From assembly GCA_002430605.1 (NCBI GenBank), contig DJBY01000121.1:1-23150 (forward strand): a DNA stretch of 23,150 bases, in the 5' to 3' direction. The translations under genes were made by a program, and so were the position numbers. The notes below the pieces were generated by a model, which saw nothing but the letters and a program-made list of their open reading frames with translations, made no database searches and was not told where the DNA came from. Source of the DNA: Opitutia bacterium UBA5964 (GTDB lineage: Bacteria > Verrucomicrobiota > Verrucomicrobiia > Opitutales > Coraliomargaritaceae). Shown in pieces: positions 1 through 8,349 of this stretch. Position 1 is the stretch's first letter, and each line of letters starts with the position of its first letter.

Positions 1-3
1 AGA

Positions 4-28
4 TGCCGCGTGGGCCACGCAGCACTAC
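4..28 (-). repeat. REP-like hairpin, GTAG head (copy 1)
   Basis: Read on the minus strand, a GTAG head (28-25) is followed directly by a 9-bp hairpin with a GCC loop; the arms are 4-12 and 16-24. One pair (7/21) is G-U only on the minus strand and a C-A mismatch on the plus strand, which sets the orientation. GTAG followed by a palindrome is the classic form of bacterial REP sequences. The same form recurs near 51-74, 9672-9700 and 10633-10692. Confidence 0.55.
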
Positions 29-50
29 CCATAAAACGGCCCCGCAGCCG

Positions 51-74
51 AATGCGTCGGCCATGCAGCGCTAC
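51..74 (-). repeat. REP-like element, degenerate copy 2
   Basis: A second GTAG head (74-71 on the minus strand) begins immediately after the phoH stop codon (77-75). It is followed by a weaker version of the copy 1 hairpin that keeps the central GCC loop but has mismatched arms. It lies in tandem and in the same orientation as copy 1, so the pair sits in the 3' flank of phoH. Confidence 0.35.
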
Positions 75-1664
75 CTACAGCAAATCCGCAGCAAGGTCGG
101 CTAGCTCGGAGCGCACGCCTGTGGTCAACTCCAAGTGAGCGGTAATTTCGGTTCCCTTCAGGCGCTGCGCAGTGTGCACCAGTCCATTCGACATGGCATC
201 GAGAAACATGTTATCCACCTGATACGGATCGCCGAGTAAAATCACTTTCGACCCCTCAGCCATGCGACTCACGACGGTCTTTGCTTCGTGTGGCGTGAGA
301 TTCTGCGCCTCATCGATGATAAAAATCGTATCGGCGAGCGAACGTCCACGGATGTACGTCATCGCCTCTACTTCGACCATGCCATAGTCGAACAGAAATT
401 GATAGGGCTTGCGCGGTTGCTTGGAATTATCCTCTTCCTGTTCGGCATGCGCGGGTTGCTTCGCCATTTTCGTCATCGCCTTCTTACGCTTACGATTCGA
501 AGTGATACGCTCCAACTTGGCTTGAGCTGGATCTGCTGCCGGACGTTTAATCACTTTTCGATTACTGAAGAGCACTTCAAGATTATCATAAAATGGCGCA
601 ATATATGGCGCCATTTTCTCTTCCAAGGTGCCGGGCAGCGCACCGGTGTCTTTACCGATATGCACCAACGGCCGAGTAATGAAGACGCGCTCATACAGGT
701 TATCTTCGCCGATTGCCTGATACAGTGCCATTGCAATCGAAACCAAAGTCTTACCCGTGCCAGCCTTGCCCATACAAGTGACCAGCTTGATGTCTTCGTC
801 GAGTAAAGCATCCATCAACATACGCTGCTCGTCGTTGAGCGGATTAATGCGGATACCTTTCGGGATCTTAATCCCCACGCCACTGCCTAGGATCAACCCG
901 TCGATTTGCCCGTCACCACGGTAGCGTGCGGGTTCGCGAAACTCACCGTTGCTCAGATAAATATATTCGTTGATATAAAGATGACTGGTTAGCTCCGGTG
1001 TTAGATCAACTCCATGTTCTTCGATGAAGCGCTCATACTCAGCGTCCTCGATCACAATTGTCTTAATGCCGCCGCCGATATTGGCCGTCTTGACCTTATC
1101 GTTCATGTAGTCCTGCACTTCGATACCGAGCGCGATGCCCTTGAGCGCCATGTTGGCGTCTTTAGTCACTAAGATCACACGGCACTCGGTGCACACTTCC
1201 TTGAGGAAAAAGCACGATGCCAAAATACGGCTGTCCATTTTATCCATATCAACCAGCGTTGCACGCAGGCGATTCATGCCCTCACTCTGGTTATCGCCAG
1301 ATACAAAATAGTCGTTGATCACCACAATCAAGCGACCACCATTTGGTAAATCGCAACTGAGAGCGGAATTTCCCTGCCCCTTCATTTCAGGCGGGATGGC
1401 GAGCTCCTCGTCAAACAGCGATCGTAGATCTCGATGGATCTTACGGGCAGAAAACCCTAACTCCCCTGGAGCGGATTTCTTGCGGTCGAGTTCTTCAAGG
1501 ACTTCGACTGGGATGGCAACTGTGTTATCCTCAAACTTATGTAGACACTGGGGGTCGTGGAGGAGAACGTTGGTGTCGAGGACAAATATTTTGGCCCCGT
1601 TTTTTTTAGTTTTTTGTTTAGGCAAAGGTAGTTTATTAATAGCTGCTGACTCTATTTTCGGCAT
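75..1664 (-). CDS. PIN domain-PhoH family ATPase (PhoH2/YlaK type)
   Basis: Predicted 529-residue cytoplasmic ATPase of the PhoH2 type, a family linked to RNA handling in which a PIN ribonuclease domain is joined to a PhoH helicase-like domain. The PIN domain spans about 24-190: FVLDTNVLLHDP at 27-38 carries the first acidic residue, and VTKDAN near 166 the distal one. The PhoH domain follows, with Walker A GKAGTGKT at 299-306 and Walker B IIDEAQN at 449-455. Residues about 370-420 form a basic then acidic, low-complexity insertion (RKRKKAMTKMAK and following) inside the PhoH domain; I do not recall this in canonical members. The ATG has no recognisable Shine-Dalgarno sequence. The gene is divergent from rnc across 89 bp. 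The family assignment is secure; the cellular substrate is unknown. Confidence 0.93.
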   Translation of the reverse strand: MPKIESAAINKLPLPKQKTKKNGAKIFVLDTNVLLHDPQCLHKFEDNTVAIPVEVLEELDRKKSAPGELGFSARKIHRDLRSLFDEELAIPPEMKGQGNSALSCDLPNGGRLIVVINDYFVSGDNQSEGMNRLRATLVDMDKMDSRILASCFFLKEVCTECRVILVTKDANMALKGIALGIEVQDYMNDKVKTANIGGGIKTIVIEDAEYERFIEEHGVDLTPELTSHLYINEYIYLSNGEFREPARYRGDGQIDGLILGSGVGIKIPKGIRINPLNDEQRMLMDALLDEDIKLVTCMGKAGTGKTLVSIAMALYQAIGEDNLYERVFITRPLVHIGKDTGALPGTLEEKMAPYIAPFYDNLEVLFSNRKVIKRPAADPAQAKLERITSNRKRKKAMTKMAKQPAHAEQEEDNSKQPRKPYQFLFDYGMVEVEAMTYIRGRSLADTIFIIDEAQNLTPHEAKTVVSRMAEGSKVILLGDPYQVDNMFLDAMSNGLVHTAQRLKGTEITAHLELTTGVRSELADLAADLL

Positions 1665-1753
1665 TGTGTAGCCGTTGCTTTAGACAAGCATAGAGTAATT
1701 CAAAAATAACATTTCGTGCAAGCGGAAAGCCGCGATTCCTGAATAAACTGCCC

Positions 1754-2434
1754 ATGACGCATCCATTGAACCTCTTCGAAAAACAGCTCGGCTATCACTT
1801 CACTGATATTACTTTGCTGGAACTCGCTCTCACGCACCCAAGCTGTGACCTCGAACAGGGCGATAACCAGCGCCTTGAATTCCTCGGCGATGCCGTGCTC
1901 GATCTGGTCGTCGCAGAAACACTCTACCAAAACAACCCCGACTTCGACGAAGGTGCGCTCGACCACAGCCGCGCCAGCCTCGTCAATGGCAAGGCGCTCA
2001 CCGCCCACGCACTGAGGCTCGGGGTCGGCTCTCTCTTGCAAGTTAGCGAGGCGCAGCGCCAACACCACCCCGAGCCAAGCGCCGGCATGCTGGAAGATGC
2101 CTTTGAAGCCCTCATTGGTGCGATTCATCTCGACGGCGGTATCGAAGCCGCCCGCACCTTCATCCTGCATGCCCTCGGCGATGCCATACAGGAAGCTCAA
2201 AGCAACGGCGGATTGGGCAATCCGAAAGGACGCCTGCAAGAATGGACGCAACTGCATCATAGCGGCGCGGTTCCAGACTACAGAGCACTGCCAGAGGAAG
2301 GCCCCGAGCATGCCCGCACCTACAGTGCCGTGGTGCAACTCGACGGCAAAGAACTAGGACGCGGCTGCGGTCGTTCCAAAAAGTCCGCCGAATCCGCCGC
2401 TGCCGAGCACGCGCTTCAACAACTTAACGGTTAA
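1754..2434 (+). CDS. rnc: Ribonuclease III
   Basis: 226-residue double-strand-specific endoribonuclease that processes rRNA precursors and structured mRNAs, acting as a dimer with Mg2+. The catalytic domain (about 5-150) contains the signature RLEFLGDAVLD (40-50), with acidic residues E42 and D46. The second catalytic cluster is LEDAFEALIG, with D115 and E118. A double-stranded RNA-binding domain occupies about 156-224, starting NPKGRLQEW and ending KKSAESAAAEHAL. Length matches the bacterial family. It is the first gene of an rnc-mfd-surA-like operon: its TAA stop overlaps the mfd ATG as TAATG, implying translational coupling. No clear Shine-Dalgarno sequence precedes its own ATG. Confidence 0.96.
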   Translation: MTHPLNLFEKQLGYHFTDITLLELALTHPSCDLEQGDNQRLEFLGDAVLDLVVAETLYQNNPDFDEGALDHSRASLVNGKALTAHALRLGVGSLLQVSEAQRQHHPEPSAGMLEDAFEALIGAIHLDGGIEAARTFILHALGDAIQEAQSNGGLGNPKGRLQEWTQLHHSGAVPDYRALPEEGPEHARTYSAVVQLDGKELGRGCGRSKKSAESAAAEHALQQLNG

Positions 2435-5400
2435 TGCCCGACCTCCTCACAGACAGCGGCGCGGCCACTCTATTTCACGGAGTCAGCGCCGAGGCCCGAG
2501 CAGCACTGGTCACCACCCTAGCCAAGCAACAGGCACGGCACACTTCCGTGCTGCTCGTCACCGATCCACGCCGTGCACAAGAACTAGCGACCGAGGCTGA
2601 AACCTATGCTCAATGGCTCGCACCGAAGGTCGTACTGGAGGTGCTGCACTTTCCAGAAGTGCCGCCACCGGACATCGACGCCACTCGTCGCGCAGACCGC
2701 ATCTGCGAGCGCCTATCGGTGCTCAGTACCTTGCTGCGCTCCAGTAACAACGCCCGCCTAATCGTCGCCACGCCCGAAGCGATCCTTGGCAACTGCCCGG
2801 AGCGAACTCAATTCGAAAGCCGCCAACTCAAGCTACGCACTGGCGAAGCGCACTCCTTCAAACAACTGGTCGACACACTGACTGGCGAGCTCGACTACGA
2901 CTCCGAAGCGCTCTGCGAACATCCCGGCCAGATCGCCACACGTGGCGGCCTGATCGATGTCTATCCCTACGATGCCAATCAGCCCTATCGCCTCGACTTC
3001 TTTGGCGACGAGATTGAGAGCATTCGCAGCTTCGACCCCAGTTCTCAACGCACACTAGAAAAGGTTGGCAACATTACGATCTCTGCCGCCGAAAGTGCCA
3101 AAGAAGCCAATACTGCGGATGGGCAGTTGATTGACTATTTAACCGATGAGTCGATTACATGGATTCTTGAAGAACCCTCGCAACTGCTCCGCGAGCATCC
3201 TTATCGCTTTGAAAAGCTGACGGCTAGCAGCGGCAAGACCCACAGCTTCGAGCAAGTCTTTGCACGGCGCGCGCGCGCCAACGACCTGCGCCTCGGTATT
3301 TGCTCAGTGGATACAAATCCCGCACTGTTCGACCAAGCCCAGCGCATCGAACTCGCCACCGAACCGACAGCCAACTACCGCCATCACACTGACGCGGTGC
3401 AGGTCGGATTCGATCGCTTCGAGTCCGAACAAAGTGCGCGCACCAAGTTTGAAAGCAGTATCGCCGACTGGTCGAAAAAAGAGAAGCGCACACTCTACTT
3501 CGTCACCGCAAGCGAGAGTGAGGCGACGCGCATCGCAGAGCTACTGGCCGAGAATCCACTCACCGCGAAGCTTAAGCCCAACTATCTGCACGGCACCATC
3601 TCGGGCGGATTTATCTGCCAAGGGTCGCCAACATGGCTACCACTCAAGCAGACTAAGGCCTCCTCGGGCATCGTTCTAATTACCGACACTGAATACTTCG
3701 GACGTCAGCGGCGCAAAATCAGCCGCACACAGGAACGCGCGCGGCCGACCATTTCGCAAGTCGATCAATTGCTCGATTTCACAGAGCTCGCCGACGGCGA
3801 TCCCCTCGTCCATCTGCAACATGGCGTTTGCCGATTCCGTGGACTCAGCAAGTTAGAGATCCAAGGCGGCACGAAAGAAGTGATCACCGTCGAATTTGCG
3901 GATCAAATGACGGTGCATGTACCACTGCACGAGTCGCACCTACTGACGCGCTACGTCGGCCTGACCAAATCTAGCCCTAAGCTTGGCAAGATCGGCGGAG
4001 CCGCATGGGATAAGACTCGCGCCGCCGCCGAGATCGCCACGCTCGACTATGCAGCCGAGCTACTCACCCTGCACGCCGAGCGCAGTCAACACGGCGGCTA
4101 CCAGTTTCCATCCGATCACCCCTGGCAAGCGACGTTCGAAGGGGCCTTCCCGTTTACCGAAACACCCGATCAACTCACTGCCATCGAAGCCACCAAAAAG
4201 GACATGGAGGCAGCATTGCCGATGGACCGTCTCATTTGCGGTGACGTGGGCTTTGGCAAAACCGAAGTCGCAATCCGTGCTGCGCTCAAAGCCGTGCTGG
4301 CCGGCAAACAAGTCGCACTGCTGGTGCCAACCACCGTGCTCTGCCAACAACACCTTAACACCTTTCGCGAGCGCATGGCAGAATACCCAATCATTATCGA
4401 TATGGTCAGTCGCTTCCGCAGCGCTAAGCAAAACAAAGAAGTCATTGCCAACCTTGCCGAAGGCCGAATCGACATCGTGATCGGCACGCACCGACTCCTC
4501 AGTAAAGATGTGCACTTCCAAGACCTTGGGCTACTGGTCGTCGATGAGGAGCAGCGCTTCGGCGTAAAGCAGAAGGAACGCATCAAACAACTGCGCGCCA
4601 ACGTCGACATCCTCACACTCAGCGCCACACCGATCCCGCGCACATTATATATGGCGCTCGCAGGAGCCCGTGCAATGAGTGTGATCGAGACCCCGCCCGT
4701 CAATCGACGCCCGATCGAGACCATCGTCAAAAGTTACTCTGCCGATCTCGTCAAAAGTGCGATCCAGGCCGAGACTGATCGCGGCGGCCAAGTCTTCTAC
4801 CTGCACAACCGCGTCTCGACCATCGAAGGCGTGGCCCACCAAGTCCGCGAAATGCACCCGAAGTTACGCGTCGCCGTCGGCCACGGGCAAATGGATGAAG
4901 GGCAGCTCGAAAAAATCATGACCCAGTTCGTCGCTGGTACCTTCGATGTATTGGTCTGCACCACGATTATTGAGTCGGGCATCGACATCCCCAATTGTAA
5001 TACGCTGATCATCGAAGGCGCCGACCGCTTTGGGCTGGCACAGCTCTACCAGATTCGTGGTCGCGTGGGTCGCTTCAAACGGCAAGCCTACGCCTACCTA
5101 CTGCTTCATCGCCACGCCGCACTGGTTGATAGCGCGCAAAAGCGCCTGAACGCGCTCAAGCAGCACAATCAGCTCGGCGCAGGCTTTCGCATTGCGATGC
5201 GCGACCTCGAACTTCGCGGCGCAGGCAATCTGCTCGGCTCGCAACAAAGTGGCCACATCGCTGGTGTCGGCTTCGAGCTCTATTGCCAACTGCTCAAACA
5301 AAGCGTCGCCCGCCTCAAGGGAGAGCCTGGAGCCGACCGCATCCGCGCCGAAGTGAAGCTCGACTTCATCGCCACCGGTGAAGGTGGCTCGCGCTCGCGC

Positions 5401-5847
5401 CGCACCACGGGCAGCTTCGCCTTCGCCGCGATCAAAGACGCCGAATATAGCGACCATTCGGATCAACTGATCGAAGCCGCCCTCCCCGTCGACTACGTCG
5501 CCGAGCCGCGCCTTAGGATCGACCTCTATCGCCGCCTCGCACTGGCCAACACCGACGCGATCATTCAAGAAATCGCCGAAGAACTGGCTGACCGCTTTGG
5601 ACCATTGCCCCGCGCCACTCAAGCGCTGATCGAAGTAAGCCGCGTGCGCGTGTTTGCCGAAGGCGCTGGGGTACGCCGCGTCGAAAGCGAGCGCGAGCGC
5701 CTAATTTGCCGTCTTGCACAACCCAGCAAAAGCGGTGAGTTCCTCAAGACCGGCGCACGCTTCCCGAGATTGGCGGCAAAAGATCCGCTCAAAAGACTGC
5801 GTGAGATCCAGAAATACTTAATTCGCAACCAGAAGTCGTCTGCCTAA
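2434..5847 (+). CDS. mfd: Transcription-repair coupling factor Mfd
   Basis: 1137-residue ATP-dependent DNA translocase that removes RNA polymerase stalled at lesions and recruits UvrA; the length is close to E. coli Mfd. A UvrB-like N-terminal module is followed by a CarD-type RNA polymerase-interaction domain at about 450-515 (LADGDPLVHLQHGVCRFRG). The RecG-like helicase motor follows, with Walker A GDVGFGKTEVA near residue 603 and a DEEQRFGVKQKE box near 704. Motif TIIESGIDIPNCNTLIIEGADRFG lies in the second RecA lobe, with QIRGRVGR after it. The C-terminal TRCF (D7) domain begins near residue 1010. The ATG overlaps the rnc stop by one base. No truncation or frameshift is seen. Confidence 0.97.
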   Translation: MPDLLTDSGAATLFHGVSAEARAALVTTLAKQQARHTSVLLVTDPRRAQELATEAETYAQWLAPKVVLEVLHFPEVPPPDIDATRRADRICERLSVLSTLLRSSNNARLIVATPEAILGNCPERTQFESRQLKLRTGEAHSFKQLVDTLTGELDYDSEALCEHPGQIATRGGLIDVYPYDANQPYRLDFFGDEIESIRSFDPSSQRTLEKVGNITISAAESAKEANTADGQLIDYLTDESITWILEEPSQLLREHPYRFEKLTASSGKTHSFEQVFARRARANDLRLGICSVDTNPALFDQAQRIELATEPTANYRHHTDAVQVGFDRFESEQSARTKFESSIADWSKKEKRTLYFVTASESEATRIAELLAENPLTAKLKPNYLHGTISGGFICQGSPTWLPLKQTKASSGIVLITDTEYFGRQRRKISRTQERARPTISQVDQLLDFTELADGDPLVHLQHGVCRFRGLSKLEIQGGTKEVITVEFADQMTVHVPLHESHLLTRYVGLTKSSPKLGKIGGAAWDKTRAAAEIATLDYAAELLTLHAERSQHGGYQFPSDHPWQATFEGAFPFTETPDQLTAIEATKKDMEAALPMDRLICGDVGFGKTEVAIRAALKAVLAGKQVALLVPTTVLCQQHLNTFRERMAEYPIIIDMVSRFRSAKQNKEVIANLAEGRIDIVIGTHRLLSKDVHFQDLGLLVVDEEQRFGVKQKERIKQLRANVDILTLSATPIPRTLYMALAGARAMSVIETPPVNRRPIETIVKSYSADLVKSAIQAETDRGGQVFYLHNRVSTIEGVAHQVREMHPKLRVAVGHGQMDEGQLEKIMTQFVAGTFDVLVCTTIIESGIDIPNCNTLIIEGADRFGLAQLYQIRGRVGRFKRQAYAYLLLHRHAALVDSAQKRLNALKQHNQLGAGFRIAMRDLELRGAGNLLGSQQSGHIAGVGFELYCQLLKQSVARLKGEPGADRIRAEVKLDFIATGEGGSRSRRTTGSFAFAAIKDAEYSDHSDQLIEAALPVDYVAEPRLRIDLYRRLALANTDAIIQEIAEELADRFGPLPRATQALIEVSRVRVFAEGAGVRRVESERERLICRLAQPSKSGEFLKTGARFPRLAAKDPLKRLREIQKYLIRNQKSSA

Positions 5848-5933
5848 TAAGGGCTACTTTCGCCGCTTGACCAGACCATATCCTTTTCTACTGTTGAGCG
5901 CAGTTCAAAATTCATTCATCTGCCACGCGCACT

Positions 5934-6926
5934 ATGACGCTCAAACGCTCTCTTTCATTTCTCTTCGCTTCCCTCGCTCTCCTCGGCCTCGCTCACAATG
6001 CGTATGCCCAGCAAGACGCCGCACTCGTCCGCATGGGCAACGGTATTGCCGCCATCGCAGAAGGTGAGATCATCACCATCGAGCAACTTCGTCGAGAGCT
6101 CGAGCCGATCATCCCGCGACTGCGCGCTGAAGCACGCTCCGAAAAAGAATTCTCCGAGAGCATCGACCGCATGAGCCGTGAAGTGCTACAAAACTTGATC
6201 GACCGCATTTTAATCGTCCAAGCTGCCCAAGAAAAAGGCTTACTGCTACCCCAGTCATACATCGACCAGGAATACGACGAAGTCCTCAACCGCGACTTTG
6301 GCGGTGACCGTGGCCGCTTCTTAGAATACCTACGTGCGCAAGGACTCACCGCTCGCGAGTACCGCGAAAACATCCGCAAGCGGGTAGTGGTCAACGTTAT
6401 GCGCCAACAAAACCGCAAATCTCAATCCGAGATCAGCCCAGAGCGCATCCAAGCCTTCTACATCCAAAACAAAATCCGCTTTTACCAGGAAGAGGCCATG
6501 CATCTGCGCCAGATCATCCTGACACCAATCGCAGACGAAGGTACCGCCCTGCTCAGGCAAACAGCCAAGACGATTATTCAAGAGCTCGCTGAAGGCGACA
6601 ACTTCGGCGACCTCGCACGTAAATACAGTCAGGACGAAATGAGCCGCAAAGGCGGCGACTGGGGTTGGATCGAGCGCCAGGACATCCGTAAAGAACTCAG
6701 TTCCGTCGCCTTCAACCTTCAGCCCGGCAGCTACAGCCAACCCGTTGAGCTCGATAACACTATTTTCATCCTTTACTGCGAAGCCAAGCGCGAGGAACTG
6801 ATTCAACCCGTAACCGAAGTGCGCGATGCAATTGAAAACGTACTGGTCGGCGAAATCGCCCGCGAGACCCAAGAGCGCTGGCTACAGCAGGTGCGCGAAG
6901 ACGGTTACGTGCGCTACTTCCTATAA
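5934..6926 (+). CDS. SurA-like periplasmic peptidyl-prolyl isomerase
   Basis: 330-residue secreted chaperone/parvulin-type PPIase likely to help fold outer-membrane proteins in the periplasm. A signal peptide is visible at 1-25 (KRSLSFLFASLALLGL core, probable cleavage after AYA). A SurA-type chaperone region rich in helices follows at about 30-180, and one parvulin domain at about 188-285. The parvulin domain starts MHLRQIIL and contains YSQDEMSRKGGDWGWI (231-246), the characteristic core. Classical SurA has two parvulin domains, so this is a shorter single-domain relative. It lies 86 bp after mfd on the same strand and is followed by a strong terminator, so it probably ends the operon. Confidence 0.88.
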   Translation: MTLKRSLSFLFASLALLGLAHNAYAQQDAALVRMGNGIAAIAEGEIITIEQLRRELEPIIPRLRAEARSEKEFSESIDRMSREVLQNLIDRILIVQAAQEKGLLLPQSYIDQEYDEVLNRDFGGDRGRFLEYLRAQGLTAREYRENIRKRVVVNVMRQQNRKSQSEISPERIQAFYIQNKIRFYQEEAMHLRQIILTPIADEGTALLRQTAKTIIQELAEGDNFGDLARKYSQDEMSRKGGDWGWIERQDIRKELSSVAFNLQPGSYSQPVELDNTIFILYCEAKREELIQPVTEVRDAIENVLVGEIARETQERWLQQVREDGYVRYFL

Positions 6927-6970
6927 ATATTGCTTCATCCCAACCCGCATGCGGGCAATGGATACAAAAA

Positions 6971-7005
6971 ATCCCGGCGAGCGTGACTCGCCGGGATTTT
7001 TTTTT
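6971..7005 (+). terminator. Rho-independent terminator after the surA-like gene
   Basis: A perfect 11-bp GC-rich stem (arms 6971-6981 and 6987-6997, five-base loop) is followed by nine T. It lies 45 bp after the surA-like stop codon and closes the rnc-mfd-surA transcript. An A-run precedes it, so it may also work weakly on the other strand. Confidence 0.92.
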
Positions 7006-7013
7006 GTCAAGCG

Positions 7014-7033
7014 AGATGGAGGCGCGGGTCGGA
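7014..7033 (-). repeat. Duplicated 3' end of tRNA-Cys (att-like site, distal copy)
   Basis: These 20 bases are identical to 9961-9980, which hold the acceptor 3' arm, the CCA and part of the T arm of tRNA-Cys. The identity runs three bases beyond the CCA end, so it includes flanking sequence. It is in the same orientation as the intact tRNA copy. An intact tRNA at one end and a fragment of its 3' end at the other is the usual footprint of tyrosine-recombinase integration at a tRNA gene. Confidence 0.55.
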
Positions 7034-7139
7034 CCTGTCCGCCTTGCTCGCTCGCAGTAACGCGCGGATCGGTCACGGTCGGCGCTTGGCAGGGATCAGC
7101 TTCAACCTGTGGTTGGCTCGCCGTTCGGCGTGGGGATTC

Positions 7140-7387
7140 ACTCAGCGCATCGGACGGCGCGCGCTGCGCAAAGTCAACGAGGCGTACGGTCTTAAGGCCG
7201 CTCGGTCCATCATGGAAGGGAGTGCGGCATCAGTCTTCGACATTTAATCACCAACGCGGGCGAGCTTCTAGCGGCTGGCGCTGAGACGAGTTATGCAGTT
7301 GATGGTGAGTTGCGAGATCTGTTCCTTGAAATGGAAGCGACTCAATATGGGACACCCCACTCGAGTCAGTCACCTCATCCAGAATAA
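7140..7387 (+). pseudogene. Possible remnant of a small unrecognised gene
   Basis: Two adjacent reading frames both look protein-like. One ends at the TAA at 7245-7247 with EAYGLKAARSIMEGSAASVFD. The other continues from 7244 with ITNAGELLAAGAETSYAVD and ends at the TAA at 7385-7387. Joining them needs a shift of frame near 7240. No convincing start codon is seen; the open frame runs back into the tRNA fragment. I do not recognise the product. It may be a degraded gene end inside the island, or chance open frames in GC-rich sequence. The remaining part of this gap, 7388-7476, shows nothing I can identify. Confidence 0.2.
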
Positions 7388-7476
7388 GGCGTAGAGCACG
7401 GAGACATTTAATTTAAACGTTTGGTGCCTTTTCTTCCGCGCTAGTTAGACTTTTTTAGAAAGGAAAGCCTGACGAC

Positions 7477-7869
7477 TCAAAGAGCGATGAGATTGAGACC
7501 ATCAATGCGCTCAAAATGACTATCGCGAGCGAGCAAGGATATTTCATGGCGCACAGCAAAGGCGGCGATCCAGATGTCATTAAGCGGGATCATCGTGCCC
7601 TTCTCTTCCAAGTTCGAGTAAATTTCAGCGTAGCGGATAGCGGTGCCTTCATCCACGCCAACGATCAGGCAACGCTCGCTCAATTCACTAATCTTAAGCC
7701 GTTCCTTTTCGGGATTATTGCACTTGCGAAGACCGCAATAAAGCTCGCCCAGCACCGTTACCGGCATCCAGACTTCCTGAGCCTGATTAAAATGCTCCAA
7801 AGCCTCTTTTTGGCCTCGGAACAAACTGATCACCGCACTGGTGTCGACGGCGAGATTACCAACCTTCAT
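7477..7869 (-). CDS. PIN-domain toxin, VapC family
   Basis: 130-residue PIN-domain protein, the expected size of a VapC ribonuclease toxin. The four conserved acidic positions are present: D9 in LAVDTSAVISLF, E42 in LGELYCG, D98 in PLNDIWIAA and D116 in LLARDSHF. A longer open frame reaches 7914, but the ATG at 7869 is preferred because the PIN fold begins directly after it and because it overlaps the upstream antitoxin gene by 14 bp, a usual arrangement in vapBC operons. Known VapC toxins cleave tRNA or rRNA; the target here is unknown. It lies within the tRNA-Cys-bounded stretch. Confidence 0.87.
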   Translation of the reverse strand: MKVGNLAVDTSAVISLFRGQKEALEHFNQAQEVWMPVTVLGELYCGLRKCNNPEKERLKISELSERCLIVGVDEGTAIRYAEIYSNLEEKGTMIPLNDIWIAAFAVRHEISLLARDSHFERIDGLNLIAL

Positions 7870-8095
7870 GGACCGATTCGATTCGCTCACTGCTCTGGTT
7901 GATTGCGTGTTCAAGTCGGTCGACTTCGTCCGAGTTCAAGCATCCCGCCAAGTCATCGAAGCGGCCTTTGGGCACTTCGGAAAGACTGTCGATATAATGA
8001 GCAACTTCCTCGACCTTCTTGGCAGGCAGGGATTTCAGCTTTTCAACGGTTTCTTCCAGTGTGTTCATTCTGGGGCTAATATCGTTCAACTTCAT
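7856..8095 (-). CDS. Putative antitoxin partner of the VapC-like toxin
   Basis: 79-residue acidic protein encoded immediately upstream of, and overlapping, the PIN toxin. Its start (MKLNDISPRMNTLEETVEKL) leads into LPAKKVEEVAHYIDSLSEV, which resembles the short helical segment of DUF2281-type antitoxins. The C-terminal half (FDDLAGCLNSDEVDRLEHAI) would be the toxin-neutralising part. No DNA-binding domain is obvious. Alternative starts are ATG at 8113 or 8068. The ATG at 8095 is preferred because a GAAGG lies 11 bases upstream; the spacing is long, but this is one of the few Shine-Dalgarno-like sequences in the window. The role is inferred mainly from the pairing with the toxin. Confidence 0.7.
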   Translation of the reverse strand: MKLNDISPRMNTLEETVEKLKSLPAKKVEEVAHYIDSLSEVPKGRFDDLAGCLNSDEVDRLEHAINQSSERIESVHEGW

Positions 8096-8196
8096 AAAAA
8101 GTGCAACCTTCATTCTTTGAGCTTGCGGGATGAGGTCCGCCCGCCGACTTCATAGGCTACAACAACGACTCTACGGGCTTGCGTCACATTGTGAAC

Positions 8197-8224
8197 ATTA
8201 GAGCACCCTATCGTCCCAAGTCAA
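8197..8224 (-). promoter_or_regulatory. Candidate sigma-70-type promoter of the toxin-antitoxin pair
   Basis: On the minus strand TTGACT (8224-8219) and TCTAAT (8202-8197) are separated by 16 bases and lie about 100 bases before the antitoxin start. A direct repeat ACATT-GTGA-ACATT (plus strand, 8187-8200) overlaps the -10 box and could be an operator for autoregulation. That role is inference. Confidence 0.4.
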
Positions 8225-8349
8225 CACTTCCTGAGTTTTTATGGGTGTCCTTTTAATTCCCTGCGCACGACTGGAATCCCGATCACAACCTTAGGCCGCT
8301 AAGACTGAGAAAAAGGGGCACCGCTCAGTTTCATGGGAATCAAACCAAG

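Noticed and set aside
4060..5622. Minus-strand open frames opposite mfd (such as 4170-4730 and 5098-5622)
   Set aside because: They are by-products of GC-rich codon use; composition is not protein-like and Mfd is complete on the plus strand.
6826..7284. 152-codon plus-strand frame running from the surA-like gene through its terminator
   Set aside because: It overlaps the surA-like coding end and a strong terminator; the sequence is low-complexity and not protein-like.
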